A stretch of DNA of 64,000 nucleotides from the NCBI GenBank assembly GCA_014655195.1, contig BNBH01000001.1:248001-312000 (forward strand), in the 5' to 3' direction. A program made the position numbers and the translations under genes. Under the pieces are notes generated by a model that saw nothing but the letters and a program-made list of their open reading frames with translations, did no database searches and had not been told where the DNA came from. Positions within the stretch are counted from its first letter, which is position 1. The number at the start of each line of letters is the position of its first letter. Positions 53,296 to 62,916 of the stretch are shown here, one piece after another. This stretch comes from Streptomyces cellulosae. Lineage in GTDB: Bacteria > Actinomycetota > Actinomycetes > Streptomycetales > Streptomycetaceae.

Positions 53296-53721
53296 GTGGC
53301 AGAGATCAGGCAGGTGCAAGTCACGTTCGACTGTGCGGAGCCCGAGCGGGTGGCCCGGTTCTGGTGCGAGGTGCTGGGGTACGCCGTCGTGCCGCCCAAG
53401 GGGTACGCCTCCTGGGAGGAGTTCAACCGGGAGCGGTTCCCCGACGGGGACGGCGCCTGGTGTTCGGCGAGCGATCCGACCGGCGCGGGGCCGCGGCTGT
53501 TCTTCCAGCGGGTGCCCGAGGGCAAGACCGTCAAGAACCGCGTCCACCTCGACGTCCGCGTGGGCACCGGGCTGACCGGTGAGGAGCGGCTCGCCGCGCT
53601 GGAGGCCGAGTGCGCCCGGCTCATCCCCCTCGGCGCCACCCGGCAGCGGCTCCTCTACGACGGCACCGACTCCTGCATCGTCATGCAGGACGTCGAGGGG
53701 AACGAGTTCTGCCTCGACTGA
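53296..53721 (+). CDS. VOC (glyoxalase-fold) protein
   Basis: A 141-residue single VOC-type protein of the streptomycete DUF-like glyoxalase group: QVQVTFDCAEPERVARFWCEVLGYAVV, then WEEFNRERFPDGDGAWCSASDPTGAGPRLFFQRVPEGKTVKNRVHLDVRVG and a final CIVMQDVEGNEFCLD. The family may bind a metal at His/Glu of HLDV and EFCLD. Start GTG at 53296 is chosen by the TAGGGT box and the family's VAEIRQVQ beginning. The role is unknown; the domain is used in dioxygenases and drug-resistance proteins. Confidence 0.88.
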   Translation: MAEIRQVQVTFDCAEPERVARFWCEVLGYAVVPPKGYASWEEFNRERFPDGDGAWCSASDPTGAGPRLFFQRVPEGKTVKNRVHLDVRVGTGLTGEERLAALEAECARLIPLGATRQRLLYDGTDSCIVMQDVEGNEFCLD

Positions 53722-53730
53722 GGCATCCCC

Positions 53731-56604
53731 TCACGCCCCCTCGTCCAGCGCCTCCGCCAGGATCTCCGCCAGGTGGCGGCCCCGCACGCCGCCCAGCTGC
53801 TCCAGCTGCGTCCGGCACGAGAACCCGTCCGCCTGGACCACCGCGCCCTCCGCCGCCTCCCGTACGGCGGGCAGCAGCTGCTCCTCCGCGCAGGCCCGCG
53901 AAACCTCGAAGTGGCCCTCCTCGAAGCCGAAGTTGCCCGCCAGACCGCAGCAGCCTCCCGCCAGTTCGCCCGTGAGGCCCGCCGCCTCACGCAGCCTGCG
54001 GTCGGCGGCGTCGCCCAGCACCGCGTGCTGGTGGCAGTGGGTCTGGCCGGTGACCGGGCGGTTCACGGCGGGCGGGGTCCAGTCGGGGGCGTGCCGTTCC
54101 AGCGCCTCCGCGAACGTCAGGACGCGTGCCGCCAGCCGAGCAGCGCGCGGGTCGTCGTGCAGAAGCTCCGGGGCGTCCGTACGCAGCGCCGCCGCACAGC
54201 TCGGTTCCAGCACCACCAGCGGCGCGTCCGTCGCCAGGACCGGTTCCAGGAGGTCCAGGGTGCGGGTCAACACCGCGCGTGCCCGGTCCAGTTGACCTGT
54301 CGAGATGTACGTCAGGCCGCAGCAGACCCGCCCGCGCCGCGCCCTCAGCAGGGAAAAGGCAGAGCGTGAGCGCGCGTCGCCCACCCGGGCCCCGGACCCC
54401 GGCCGCAGCGTCGGCGGCAGCACCACCCGCATCCCCGCCGCCTCCAGGACGCGGACGGCCGCCCGGCCCACCGACGGCGACAGATGCTCGGTGAAGGTGT
54501 CCGGCCACAGCACCACCAGCGGGCCATCGCCCCCAGCGGGCCTCCGCCTCCGCCACCACCGGGTGAAGGGCTCCGTCGCCAGGCGCGGGATCTCCCGCTC
54601 CCCCGCGATCCCGCCCACCCTCTTCGCCGGCCGCGCGAGCACCCGCACCGACGCCAGCGCGTTCGCCGCTCCCGCCGTCCGGGTCCGGGACGCCCAGGAC
54701 AGCCACACCGGCAGCCACCCCATCGCGTAATGCGCGGCCGGCCGGCGGCGGCCCTCGTAGTGGTGGTGCAGGAACTCCGCCTTGTACGTGGCCATGTCGA
54801 CGCCCACCGGGCAGTCGGAGCGGCACCCCTTGCAGGACAGGCACAGGTCGAGCGCGTCCCGTACCTCCGTGGAGCGCCAGCCGTCCGTCACCACCTCGCC
54901 CGCGAGCATCTCGTGCAGCAGCCGGGCGCGCCCGCGCGTGGAGTGCTCCTCCTCGCCCGTCGCCCGGAACGACGGGCACATCACGGCGGACCCCGACACG
55001 GACGTCGTACGGCACTTGGCGACGCCCACGCAGCGCCGCACGGCGGCCGAGAAGTCGCCGGCGTCGGCGGGGTAGCCGAAGGCGACGTCGACCGGTTCGC
55101 GTGGGAGGGCGGTGAAGCGGAGGTCGGCGTCGAGGGGCGCGGGGCGGACCAGCATGCCGGGGTTGAGCAGGCCGTCCGGGTCCCACACGCCCTTGACCCG
55201 CTCGAAAAGGGCGACGGTCTCCTCCCCGTACATCCGCGGCAGCAGCTCCGCGCGCGCCTGCCCGTCGCCGTGCTCTCCGGAGAGGGAGCCGCCGTGGGCG
55301 ACGACGAGGTCCGCCAGTTCCTCCGAGAAGCGCCGGAAGCGGGCGACGCCCGGCCCGGTCAGCAGGTCGAAGTCGATACGGACGTGGATGCAGCCGTCCC
55401 CGAAGTGCCCGTACGGGGTGCCGCGCAGGCCGTGCTCGGCGAGCAGCGCCCGGAAGTCCCGCAGATAGTCGCCGAGCCGGGCGGGCGGCACCGCGCAGTC
55501 CTCCCAGCCGGGCCACGCCTCGCTGCCGTCCGGCATCCGGGTGGCCGTCCCGCTGGCGTCCTCCCGGATGCGCCACAGGGTGCGCTGCCGGGCCGGGTCG
55601 GTGACGACCAGCGCGTCCACGACGTCCGCCGCCCGCACGATCGCCTCGGCGGCCGCGCGGGCCTCCGCCTCGGTGTCCCCGCCGGCCTCGACGAACAGCC
55701 ACGCCCCACCGCGCGGCAGATCGGCCGCGGACGGCACCAGATCGGCCGCCATCCCCTCCACCGTCAGCGGCCCGTACGGCAGCAGCCCCGCCGCCGCCTG
55801 CGCGGCCCCGCTCTCGTCGGCGTACGCCAGCACGGCGAGCGCCCGCGCGCGGGGCGCCCGTACGAGGGTCAGCTCCGCCTCGGTGAGCACGGCAAGGGTG
55901 CCCTCCGAGCCGCAGAGGGAGCGGGCGACGTCGGCGCGGTTCTCCGGGAGCAGGGCGTCGACCGCGTACCCGGAGATACGGCGCGGCAGGTCGGGGAAGG
56001 CCGTGCGCAGGCGCGCCAACTCCCCGTCCACCAGCTCGCGCAGACCGACGGGCGCGCCCGCCCAGCCGGGTCCGGGGCGCAGCCGTTCGCCGCGGGCGGT
56101 GATCACCGACAGGGTGCGGACGTTGTCGGCGGTGGTGCCCCAGGCGACCGAGTGGGAGCCGCAGGAGTTGTTGCCGATCATGCCGCCGAGGGTGCAGCGG
56201 CCGTGCGTGGACGGGTCGGGGCCGAAGCGGAGTCCGTGCGGGGCGGCGGCCTCCTGGAGACGGTCGAGGACCAGACCGGGCTGCACGACGGCGGTGCCGG
56301 CGTCCGGGTCGAGGGACAGCAGGCGGTTCATGTGGCGTGTGAAGTCGAGCACGATGCCGGTGCCGGTCGCCTGTCCCGCGATCGACGTTCCGCCGCCGCG
56401 CGGCACCACGGGCACCCCGCGCTCCCGGCACACCGCCAGCGTCGCCGCGACGTCGTCGGCGTCCCGGGGCGCGACCACGCCGAGCGGAATCCGGCGGTAG
56501 TTGGAGGCGTCCATCGTGGTCAGGGCCCGCGCGGTGACGCCGAGGTCCACCTCGCCGCGTACCGCCTCGCGCAGCGCCGCCGCCAGTTCCCGCTGATCCG
56601 TCAT
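53731..56604 (-). CDS. FAD-linked oxidase with iron-sulfur domain (D-lactate/2-hydroxyacid dehydrogenase type)
   Basis: A 957-residue fused enzyme. The N-terminal FAD-binding type 4 domain (residues 1 to about 260) has RGGGTSIAGQATG and GGMIGNNSCGSHSVAWGTTADNV. FAD-oxidase C-terminal domain follows to about 530 with YGHFGDGCIHVRIDFDL and GEHGDGQAR. A ferredoxin-like region has CVGVAKCR and CLSCKGCRSDCPVGVD (about 600-650). The glycolate-oxidase GlpC-like CCG domains end the protein with two CCG clusters (RVCCGLT, GGCCGLAG). It oxidises D-lactate or 2-hydroxyacids and passes electrons to the membrane chain. The ATG at 56604 has GAGGGC close before it. It is divergent from the conservon. Confidence 0.92.
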   Translation of the reverse strand: MTDQRELAAALREAVRGEVDLGVTARALTTMDASNYRRIPLGVVAPRDADDVAATLAVCRERGVPVVPRGGGTSIAGQATGTGIVLDFTRHMNRLLSLDPDAGTAVVQPGLVLDRLQEAAAPHGLRFGPDPSTHGRCTLGGMIGNNSCGSHSVAWGTTADNVRTLSVITARGERLRPGPGWAGAPVGLRELVDGELARLRTAFPDLPRRISGYAVDALLPENRADVARSLCGSEGTLAVLTEAELTLVRAPRARALAVLAYADESGAAQAAAGLLPYGPLTVEGMAADLVPSAADLPRGGAWLFVEAGGDTEAEARAAAEAIVRAADVVDALVVTDPARQRTLWRIREDASGTATRMPDGSEAWPGWEDCAVPPARLGDYLRDFRALLAEHGLRGTPYGHFGDGCIHVRIDFDLLTGPGVARFRRFSEELADLVVAHGGSLSGEHGDGQARAELLPRMYGEETVALFERVKGVWDPDGLLNPGMLVRPAPLDADLRFTALPREPVDVAFGYPADAGDFSAAVRRCVGVAKCRTTSVSGSAVMCPSFRATGEEEHSTRGRARLLHEMLAGEVVTDGWRSTEVRDALDLCLSCKGCRSDCPVGVDMATYKAEFLHHHYEGRRRPAAHYAMGWLPVWLSWASRTRTAGAANALASVRVLARPAKRVGGIAGEREIPRLATEPFTRWWRRRRPAGGDGPLVVLWPDTFTEHLSPSVGRAAVRVLEAAGMRVVLPPTLRPGSGARVGDARSRSAFSLLRARRGRVCCGLTYISTGQLDRARAVLTRTLDLLEPVLATDAPLVVLEPSCAAALRTDAPELLHDDPRAARLAARVLTFAEALERHAPDWTPPAVNRPVTGQTHCHQHAVLGDAADRRLREAAGLTGELAGGCCGLAGNFGFEEGHFEVSRACAEEQLLPAVREAAEGAVVQADGFSCRTQLEQLGGVRGRHLAEILAEALDEGA

Positions 56605-56738
56605 GCCCTCAGGATGCCTCCGCGGGGTCGCGGCGCGGGCGGCGGCACACCCTCCGCGGGACCGGGCCGGGACGCGCGGCCCGGACTGTTTAACCAAAAA
56701 CGGAAGCAGAATCTTCCCAACCCGATCACGAACTCCCA

Positions 56739-56744
56739 TATAGT
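56739..56744 (+). promoter_or_regulatory. TATAGT -10 box of the conservon
   Basis: TATAGT lies in the only AT-rich stretch of the 293-bp divergent region, about 155 bp before the sensor ATPase start. The -35 region is weak. Near the start codon GAGGACCTGAC occurs twice; the second copy provides the ribosome-binding GAGG. Confidence 0.45.
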
Positions 56745-56897
56745 GACGGCGAGTTGCGCGCCGTTGCCGGACCTCGTTCGCAAACTGACCCCTTGCGGCA
56801 TCAGAAGTCCGGCGTCCATCGAACGGCCCGAGGGCCGCGCAGCCACGACGGTGCACGCCCGCGGACCCGACCGAGGACCTGACCGAGGACCTGACTG

Positions 56898-59069
56898 ATG
56901 ACCTCCCCCCTGCTCCCCGGCGACCGCCCCACCGCCCGCAGCCTGCTGCCCGCCCCCGTGCTCACCGCCGCGTTCTGCGCGGTCGCCGTCGTGGCCTCGT
57001 TCGTCGTGTTCCCGCCGGAGGCGTTCGGCGCGGTCCTGGTGACCGGCGTGGTCGCGTCCGTGCTGCTGTGCGCCGCCGTCACGGCCGCCGCGTACGCCCG
57101 TCTGTCCGCGCGCGCCGCCCGGGAGCGGCTGGAGGCCGTCACCCAGGACGTCGGACGGCTGCTCCAGGAGCGGTCCCGGCTGACCGAGGACGCCCGCCGC
57201 CGGCACGAGCTGCTGACCGGCGAACTCACCCGCGAGCGCGCCCGGTTGTCCGCCGAGCTGGACCAGGAGCGGGCCCATCTCGCCGAGGCGCTGGCCGACG
57301 AGCGCGACCGGCTCGCCGAGCAGCACGCGGCCGAGCTGGCCCGGCTGGCGCAGGAGAGGGCCGAGGAGCGCACCCGGGCCGACGACGCGCACACGGCGGA
57401 GCTGGCCCGGGCCGCGGAACGGCACACCGCCGAACTGGACCGGCTCACCGTCCAGCACGCCGGCGAACTCGCCAAGCTCACCGAGGAGCACACCGAGGAG
57501 CGCGAACGGCTGGAGGAGGAGCGCGACCGCCTGGCGCGCGAGCGGATCCGCCTCGCCGGGGAGAACGCGCGGATCACCACCCGGCTGCGGGAGGCCGAGG
57601 GCGCCCGCGCGTCCGCCCTCGCCGCCACCGCCAACGCGGCCGGACGGATGCAGGCGCTGGCCACCGGCATGCTCGCCGACCTGCGCGCGATGGAGGAGAA
57701 GCACCACGACGAGGAGGTCCTCGCCGACCTGCTCCACCTCGACCACCGCACCGCCCAGGCGGGCCGTCTCGCCGACTCCGTCGCCGTCCTCACCGGCGCC
57801 CGCTCCGGCCGTCGCTGGGCCCGCCCCATCCCGATGGAGTCGATCCTGCGCGGCGCGATGGGCCGCATCGCCGGCTACCAGCGGGTCCGCGTCCACTCCG
57901 CCAGCGACACCTCCGTCGCGGGGCACGCCGCCGAGGGCGTGATGCACGCGCTCGCCGAACTCCTCGACAACGCCGCGAACTTCTCGCCGCCGACCGCCGA
58001 GGTCCACGTCTACGTGGAGGAGGTCCCGGCCGGTGTCATCGTGTCCGTCGAGGACAGCGGCCTGGTGATGGGCGAGGCGCAGCTGCGGCGCGCCGAGCGG
58101 GCCGTCACCGGCGAGTCCACCGAGCTGGGCGGCCTCACCGGCACCCGGCTGGGTCTCGCGGTCGTCGGCCGGCTGGCGAGGCGGTACGGGCTGCGGGTGT
58201 CGTACCGGCCCTCCGCGCGCGGCGGCACGGGCGTACTGGTGCTGCTGCCGCAGGACATCCTCGTACCGGCGGACGCGGCGCCCCTGCGGCCGGTCACGGA
58301 ACCGGCGGTGAACGGGGCGGCCGCCCGCACCCTCACGGCGGCGGTGAAGCCGGCGGACGCGAAGGAGCGGGAGGCCTCCACCGGGGTGCCGTCCGCCGCG
58401 AAAGCCGCGATGCCGTCCGGCACGAGCGACGCGGAGCCCGACGCCCCGACGGGCCCCTCCGGCACGCGCGGCGCGGAGTCGTCCGGCACGGAGGACGACC
58501 AGCCGTCCGCCGCCGAGGACAAGGCGCCGGCCGCCGAGGACGCGCCCCTGGTCCTCCCCCAGCGCCGCTCCGTGACCCGCGAGGCCACCGAGCCCGAGCC
58601 CCGCCACGGCGCCACCGGTGACACCGCCGCCTCCCCCGCCTCCCCGGAGACGGAGCGCCCTGCCACCTCCGCCCGCGCCGCCGTCCTCCCCGCCCCCTCC
58701 TACGCCGCCGCCCGTTCCGGCGGCGACGTGGACGCCGACCCGGTGCCGGCCCACGCCTCCGCGTCCGGCGACGGCGACGCGCCGCCCCTGGTGCTGCCCC
58801 GCCGGCGCCGTGGCCGCACCCTCGCCGAGGCGGAGCGCCGGGCGGGCGCGAGCAGCCGTGGAGCGGAGTCCCGGCCCGCGCCCACGGCCGAGGAGACCCG
58901 CGCCCGCACCGCCCGTTTCAGCAGCTTCCGCCAGGCCGTGCGGACCCCCACCCCGGACGACACGGCCGACCCCGACGCGGGCGTCCCCCCGGCCCGCGAG
59001 ACCACCCCCGACCCCGAGACCGCACCTCAGCCCACCCCCGTGACTCCGGAAGGCGACACCACCTCATGA
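56898..59069 (+). CDS. cvnA: Conservon sensor ATPase (CvnA-type)
   Basis: A 723-residue membrane-anchored, histidine-kinase-like protein. It starts with two hydrophobic segments (about 18-65). A coiled coil of about 130 residues of Glu/Arg/Leu heptads follows (repeats like HTAELDRL). Then comes an HATPase_c domain with N box HALAELLDNAANFSPP (about 351-366), EDSGLVMGEAQL and GGLTGTRLGLAVVGRLARRYGL. The C-terminal 250 residues are disordered, Pro/Ala/Thr-rich with LVLPRRRRGRT motifs. There is no conserved phospho-acceptor His, as in CvnA proteins. It heads a six-gene unit with overlaps between genes. Confidence 0.93.
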   Translation: MTSPLLPGDRPTARSLLPAPVLTAAFCAVAVVASFVVFPPEAFGAVLVTGVVASVLLCAAVTAAAYARLSARAARERLEAVTQDVGRLLQERSRLTEDARRRHELLTGELTRERARLSAELDQERAHLAEALADERDRLAEQHAAELARLAQERAEERTRADDAHTAELARAAERHTAELDRLTVQHAGELAKLTEEHTEERERLEEERDRLARERIRLAGENARITTRLREAEGARASALAATANAAGRMQALATGMLADLRAMEEKHHDEEVLADLLHLDHRTAQAGRLADSVAVLTGARSGRRWARPIPMESILRGAMGRIAGYQRVRVHSASDTSVAGHAAEGVMHALAELLDNAANFSPPTAEVHVYVEEVPAGVIVSVEDSGLVMGEAQLRRAERAVTGESTELGGLTGTRLGLAVVGRLARRYGLRVSYRPSARGGTGVLVLLPQDILVPADAAPLRPVTEPAVNGAAARTLTAAVKPADAKEREASTGVPSAAKAAMPSGTSDAEPDAPTGPSGTRGAESSGTEDDQPSAAEDKAPAAEDAPLVLPQRRSVTREATEPEPRHGATGDTAASPASPETERPATSARAAVLPAPSYAAARSGGDVDADPVPAHASASGDGDAPPLVLPRRRRGRTLAEAERRAGASSRGAESRPAPTAEETRARTARFSSFRQAVRTPTPDDTADPDAGVPPARETTPDPETAPQPTPVTPEGDTTS

Positions 59070-59473
59070 CCGGCACGACCACCGCGGACGAGAAGCTCAC
59101 CTGGCTCATCGAGGGCCTGTTGGAGCGCACGCCGGGCGCGCGGCACGCGCTCGTGCTGTCCCGTGACGGCCTGAAACTGTGCCGCACGACCGAGCTCTCC
59201 AACGACCAGGCCGACCAGCTCGCCGCCATCGCGGCCGGCATCCAGTCGCTGTCGCACGGCGCGTCCGTCGAGTTCGGCGACGGCACCGGCGGGGTGCGCT
59301 CGGCGATGACCGAGTTCTACGGCGGCGTGCTGTTCATCGTGGAGGCCGGCCAGGGCGCGCACCTGGCCGTCGTCACCACGGAGGACGCGGACGCCGGGCT
59401 CGTCGGGCACAACATGAGCGAGCTGGTGGAGCAGCTCGGCGAGCACCTGACCGCGCTGCCGCGCAGCTCATGA
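59066..59473 (+). CDS. cvnB: Conservon roadblock/LC7 protein (CvnB-type)
   Basis: A 135-residue roadblock/LC7 domain: LTWLIEGLLERTPGARHALVLSRDGLKLCRT, then LAAIAAGIQSLSHGASVEFGDG, IVEAGQGAHLAVVTTEDADAGLVGHNMSELVEQLGEHL. Such proteins are activators or adaptors of small GTPases (MglB-like). ATG at 59066 overlaps the sensor stop and its own stop overlaps the DUF742 start. It presumably modulates the GTPase two genes downstream. Confidence 0.95.
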   Translation: MTGTTTADEKLTWLIEGLLERTPGARHALVLSRDGLKLCRTTELSNDQADQLAAIAAGIQSLSHGASVEFGDGTGGVRSAMTEFYGGVLFIVEAGQGAHLAVVTTEDADAGLVGHNMSELVEQLGEHLTALPRSS

Positions 59474-59817
59474 GCCGGCCCGGCAGGGACGACGCGCCCG
59501 ACCGGCTGTACACCCTCACCGGGGGGCGCAGCCGGTCCGGGCCGGACAACCCGTTCGACCTGGTGACCCTGGTCGTCGCCGAGTGCGACCCGGTGCCCGG
59601 CATGCAGTCGGAGCACGCGGCGATCCTGCGGCTCACCGGACGGCCCACCGCGGTCGTGGAGATCGCGGCCGAGCTGAAGCTGCCGGTGAGCATCACCCGG
59701 ATCCTCCTGTCCGACCTCCTCGCGGCGGGCCGGGTCAGCGCCCGTCACCCCCGCAACGCCGCCGTACCCGACCCCGACATCCTGGAGCAGGTGCTCGTTG
59801 GACTCCGCAACCTCTGA
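59470..59817 (+). CDS. cvnC: Conservon DUF742 protein (CvnC-type)
   Basis: A 115-residue DUF742 protein with a winged-helix-like form: DRLYTLTGGRSRSGP, FDLVTLVVAEC, EHAAILRLTGRPTAVVEIAAELKLPVSITRILLSDLLAAGRVSAR. ATG at 59470 overlaps the previous stop (ATGA). The longer upstream frame is only a shadow of the roadblock gene. Its end overlaps the GTPase start by 20 bp. Confidence 0.94.
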   Translation: MSRPGRDDAPDRLYTLTGGRSRSGPDNPFDLVTLVVAECDPVPGMQSEHAAILRLTGRPTAVVEIAAELKLPVSITRILLSDLLAAGRVSARHPRNAAVPDPDILEQVLVGLRNL

Positions 59818-60433
59818 GACGCCGGTGGCGTCCGAGACGCGCACCCCGCTGGGCGCGTCGGCCGACAACGGCCTGAAGATCGTGGTCGTGGGCGGCTTCG
59901 GCGCCGGCAAGACGACGATGGTCCGCTCCGTGAGCGAGATCCGTCCCCTCAACACCGAGGAGACGATGACCCAGGCCGGCGAGGGCGTCGACGACCTCAA
60001 AGGGGTGCGCGGCAAGACCGCGACCACCGTCGCCTTCGACTTCGGCCGCATCACGCTCGACGAGCGCAACGTGCTGTACCTGTTCGGCGCGCCGGGGCAG
60101 GAGCGGTTCTGGTTCCTGTGGGACCGGCTGTTCTCCGGCACGCTCGGCGCGGTGGTGCTGGTCGACACCCGGCGCATCGACGACTCCTGGTACGCCATCG
60201 ACCGGCTGGAGCGGCACGGCACGCCGTTCATCGTGGCCTGCAACGACTTCGGCGGGCCCACGTTCACCCCGCAGCAGGTCCGCGAGGCGCTCGACCTGGA
60301 CCCGCACGTGCCGCTGGTGAACTGCGACGCGCGGTCCCGCGAGTCCAGCAAGATCGTGCTGATCACGCTGGTGGAGCACCTCAAGGAGCTGTACGCCGAT
60401 CAGGCCCGAGCCCCCCGTCAGGAGCTGGTGTGA
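59798..60433 (+). CDS. cvnD: Conservon small GTPase (CvnD-type)
   Basis: A 211-residue Ras-like/MglA-type GTPase: P-loop GGFGAGKTTMV (about 33-43), switch-I region PLNTEETM, G3-like LFGAPGQERFWFLWDRL, G4-like VACNDFGG and G5-like NCDAR. G4 has ND in place of the usual NKxD, which occurs in this group. TTG at 59798 with GGAG upstream is used; a GTG at 59825 would cut 9 residues. Conservon GTPases relay nutrient or developmental signals that affect antibiotic formation and aerial growth. Confidence 0.94.
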   Translation: MDSATSETPVASETRTPLGASADNGLKIVVVGGFGAGKTTMVRSVSEIRPLNTEETMTQAGEGVDDLKGVRGKTATTVAFDFGRITLDERNVLYLFGAPGQERFWFLWDRLFSGTLGAVVLVDTRRIDDSWYAIDRLERHGTPFIVACNDFGGPTFTPQQVREALDLDPHVPLVNCDARSRESSKIVLITLVEHLKELYADQARAPRQELV

Positions 60434-61662
60434 GTCCCGCCTCCGTCCCCGACGCCGTCCCGTTCAGCGGCCCCCTGCTGCAGGACGACCCGGCCCGCGT
60501 CTACCGCGAGCTGCGCCGTGAGCACGGCAGCGTGGTGCCGGTCGTGCTCGACGGCGACGCGCCCGCCTGGCTGGTCCTCGGCTACCGCGAGCTGCACCAG
60601 GTCACCGGCGACCCGGTGCTGTTCAGCCGGGACTCCGAGCTGTGGAACCAGTGGGAGGACATCCCCGACGACTGGCCGCTGCTGCCGATGATCGGCCGCC
60701 GTCAGCCGTCCATCCTCTACACCGTCGGCGAGCGGCACCGGGAGCGGGCCGCGATGCTGGGGAACGCGCTGGAGGCGGTCGACCCGACCGAACTGCGCGG
60801 CCACTCCGAGCGGTTCGCGGACGAGCTGATCGACGCGATCTGCCCGCGCGGGTCCGCGGACGTCATCGGCGAGTTCGCGATGCTGCTTCCGGTGCGGGTG
60901 CTGGCCCGCCTGTACGGGTTCCCCGACGACAAGGGTCCGGCGCTGGTCACCGCGCTCAACGACATGATCGACGGGCGGGAGCGGGCGCTCGCCGGTCAGA
61001 CGCACCTGTTCACGTCGATGACGGAGCTCGTGGCCCAGCGGCGCAAGGAGCCCGCTCAGGACGTCGCCTCCCGGATGCTCGCCGACACCTCGGGCTTCAC
61101 GGACGAGGAGATCGTCCAGGACCTGATGGTGATGATGGCGGCCGGGCACCAGCCGACCGCCGACTGGATCGGCAACTCGCTGCATCTGATGCTCACCGAC
61201 TCCCGGTTCGCGGCCTCGCTGTTCGGCGGCCGCAACAGCATCGCCGAGGCGATGAACGAGGTGCTGTGGGAGGACACCCCGACGCAGAACGTGGCGGCGC
61301 GGTGGGCGTCGCGCGACACGCAGCTCGGCGGGCGCCGCATCCGGGCCGGCGACATGGTGCTGCTGGGCCTCCAGGGCGCCAACTCCGATCCGCAGGTGCG
61401 CACCGACGGCTCGCTCACCGGCGGCAACAGCGCGCACTTCTCCTTCGGTCACGGGGAGCACCGCTGCCCGTTCCCGGCGCAGGAGATCGCCGAGGTGATC
61501 GCCCGGACCGGCATCGAGGTGGTCCTGGACCGGCTGCCGGACATCGACCTGGCCGTGCCGGCCACCTCCCTGACCCGCCGCCCGTCGCCCTGGCTGCGCG
61601 GCCTGTCCGAGCTCCCGGTCACCTTCACACCCACCCCCGCCCTTGGAGGCTCGCTCGCATGA
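60430..61662 (+). CDS. Cytochrome P450 lacking ExxR (CYP157-like)
   Basis: A 410-residue P450. Heme-ligand region FSFGHGEHRCPF has Cys346 followed by Pro. The I-helix has AGHQPT (238-243), with Gln where most P450s have Glu/Asp. In the K-helix the normally invariant ExxR is EVLW (277-280), with Trp for Arg. This pattern is known for the CYP157 family of streptomycetes, which often lies next to a CYP154 gene and a conservon. GTG at 60430 overlaps the GTPase stop. Catalytic activity is uncertain; it may be a heme sensor or partner of the next P450. Confidence 0.93.
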   Translation: MSPASVPDAVPFSGPLLQDDPARVYRELRREHGSVVPVVLDGDAPAWLVLGYRELHQVTGDPVLFSRDSELWNQWEDIPDDWPLLPMIGRRQPSILYTVGERHRERAAMLGNALEAVDPTELRGHSERFADELIDAICPRGSADVIGEFAMLLPVRVLARLYGFPDDKGPALVTALNDMIDGRERALAGQTHLFTSMTELVAQRRKEPAQDVASRMLADTSGFTDEEIVQDLMVMMAAGHQPTADWIGNSLHLMLTDSRFAASLFGGRNSIAEAMNEVLWEDTPTQNVAARWASRDTQLGGRRIRAGDMVLLGLQGANSDPQVRTDGSLTGGNSAHFSFGHGEHRCPFPAQEIAEVIARTGIEVVLDRLPDIDLAVPATSLTRRPSPWLRGLSELPVTFTPTPALGGSLA

Positions 61663-62909
61663 CGGCTGGTACGGACCTCACCGCGACGGACACCGAAGAG
61701 ACCCGCATCCCCCTCGACCCGTTCGTCTCCGACCTGGACGCCGAGAGCGCCGCGCTGCGGGCCGCGGGGCCGCTGGCCGCCGTGACCCTGCCGGGCGGTG
61801 TGGACGTGTGGGCGGTGACGCATCACGCCGAGGCGAAGAAGCTGCTGACCGACCCGCGGCTGGTGAAGGACATCAACGTCTGGGGCGCCTGGCGGCGCGG
61901 GGAGATAGCCCCGGACTGGCCGCTGATCGGGCTGGCGAACCCGCCCCGCTCGATGCTCACCGTGGACGGCGCCGACCACCGGCGGCTGCGCACCCTGGTC
62001 GCCCAGGCGCTCACCCCCAGACGGGTGGAGCGGATGCGGGACCGGATCACGGAACTGACGGAGACCCTGCTCGACCAGGTGGCCGCGCAGCCCGGCGACA
62101 GCGTGGACCTGAAGGCGGTGTTCGCCTACCCCCTGCCGATGTACGTGATCGCCGACCTGATGGGGCTGGCGGAGGAGCGGCTGCCGCGGCTGAAGGAGCT
62201 GTTCGAGAAGTTCTTCTCCACGCAGACCCCGCCGGAGGAGGTCGTCGCCACGCTGACCGAGCTGGCCGGGATCATGGCCGAGACGGTCGCGGCCAAGCGG
62301 GAGAACCCGGGCGACGACCTGACATCGGCGCTGATCCAGGCGTCGGAGGACGGTGACCGGCTCACGGACGAGGAGATCGTCGCCACGCTCCAGCTGATGG
62401 TGGCGGCCGGGCACGAGACCACGATCTCGCTGATCGTCAACGCGGTGGTCAGCCTCTCCACCCATCCGGACCAGCGGGAGCTGGTGCTGTCCGGGCAGGC
62501 GGACTGGTCGGCCGTGGTCGAGGAGACGCTGCGCTGGTCCACGCCGACCTCGCACGTGCTGATCCGCTTCGCCACCGAGGACGTGCCCGTCGGGGACAAG
62601 GTGCTGCCCGCCGGGGACGCGCTGATCGTGTCGTACGCGGCGATCGGGCGGGACGAGCAGGCGCACGGGCCGACGGCCGGCGTCTTCGACATCACCCGGG
62701 AGAGCCCCAACCGGCACATCTCCTTCGGGCACGGCCCGCACGTCTGCCCCGGCGCCGCGCTGTCCCGCCTCGAGGCGGGCGTCGCCCTGCCGGCGCTGTA
62801 CGCGCGCTTCCCGAAGCTGGACCTGGCGGTCCCGGCGGGTGAGCTGCGCAACAAGCCGGTGGTGACCCAGAACGACCTGTACGAGCTGCCGGTGACGCTC
62901 GGCGGGTGA
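61659..62909 (+). CDS. Cytochrome P450 (CYP154-like)
   Basis: A 416-residue P450 with all standard motifs: I-helix AAGHETT, K-helix EETLRW (ExxR intact), and heme loop SFGHGPHVCPGAALSRLE with Cys363. GGAGG nine bases before the ATG at 61659, which overlaps the stop of the CYP157-like gene (ATGA). The pairing and position suggest CYP154, a group that hydroxylates macrolide or steroid-like compounds. No ferredoxin gene is adjacent. A strong hairpin terminator follows, ending the six-gene conservon unit. Confidence 0.94.
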   Translation: MTAGTDLTATDTEETRIPLDPFVSDLDAESAALRAAGPLAAVTLPGGVDVWAVTHHAEAKKLLTDPRLVKDINVWGAWRRGEIAPDWPLIGLANPPRSMLTVDGADHRRLRTLVAQALTPRRVERMRDRITELTETLLDQVAAQPGDSVDLKAVFAYPLPMYVIADLMGLAEERLPRLKELFEKFFSTQTPPEEVVATLTELAGIMAETVAAKRENPGDDLTSALIQASEDGDRLTDEEIVATLQLMVAAGHETTISLIVNAVVSLSTHPDQRELVLSGQADWSAVVEETLRWSTPTSHVLIRFATEDVPVGDKVLPAGDALIVSYAAIGRDEQAHGPTAGVFDITRESPNRHISFGHGPHVCPGAALSRLEAGVALPALYARFPKLDLAVPAGELRNKPVVTQNDLYELPVTLGG

Positions 62910-62916
62910 GAGACGC

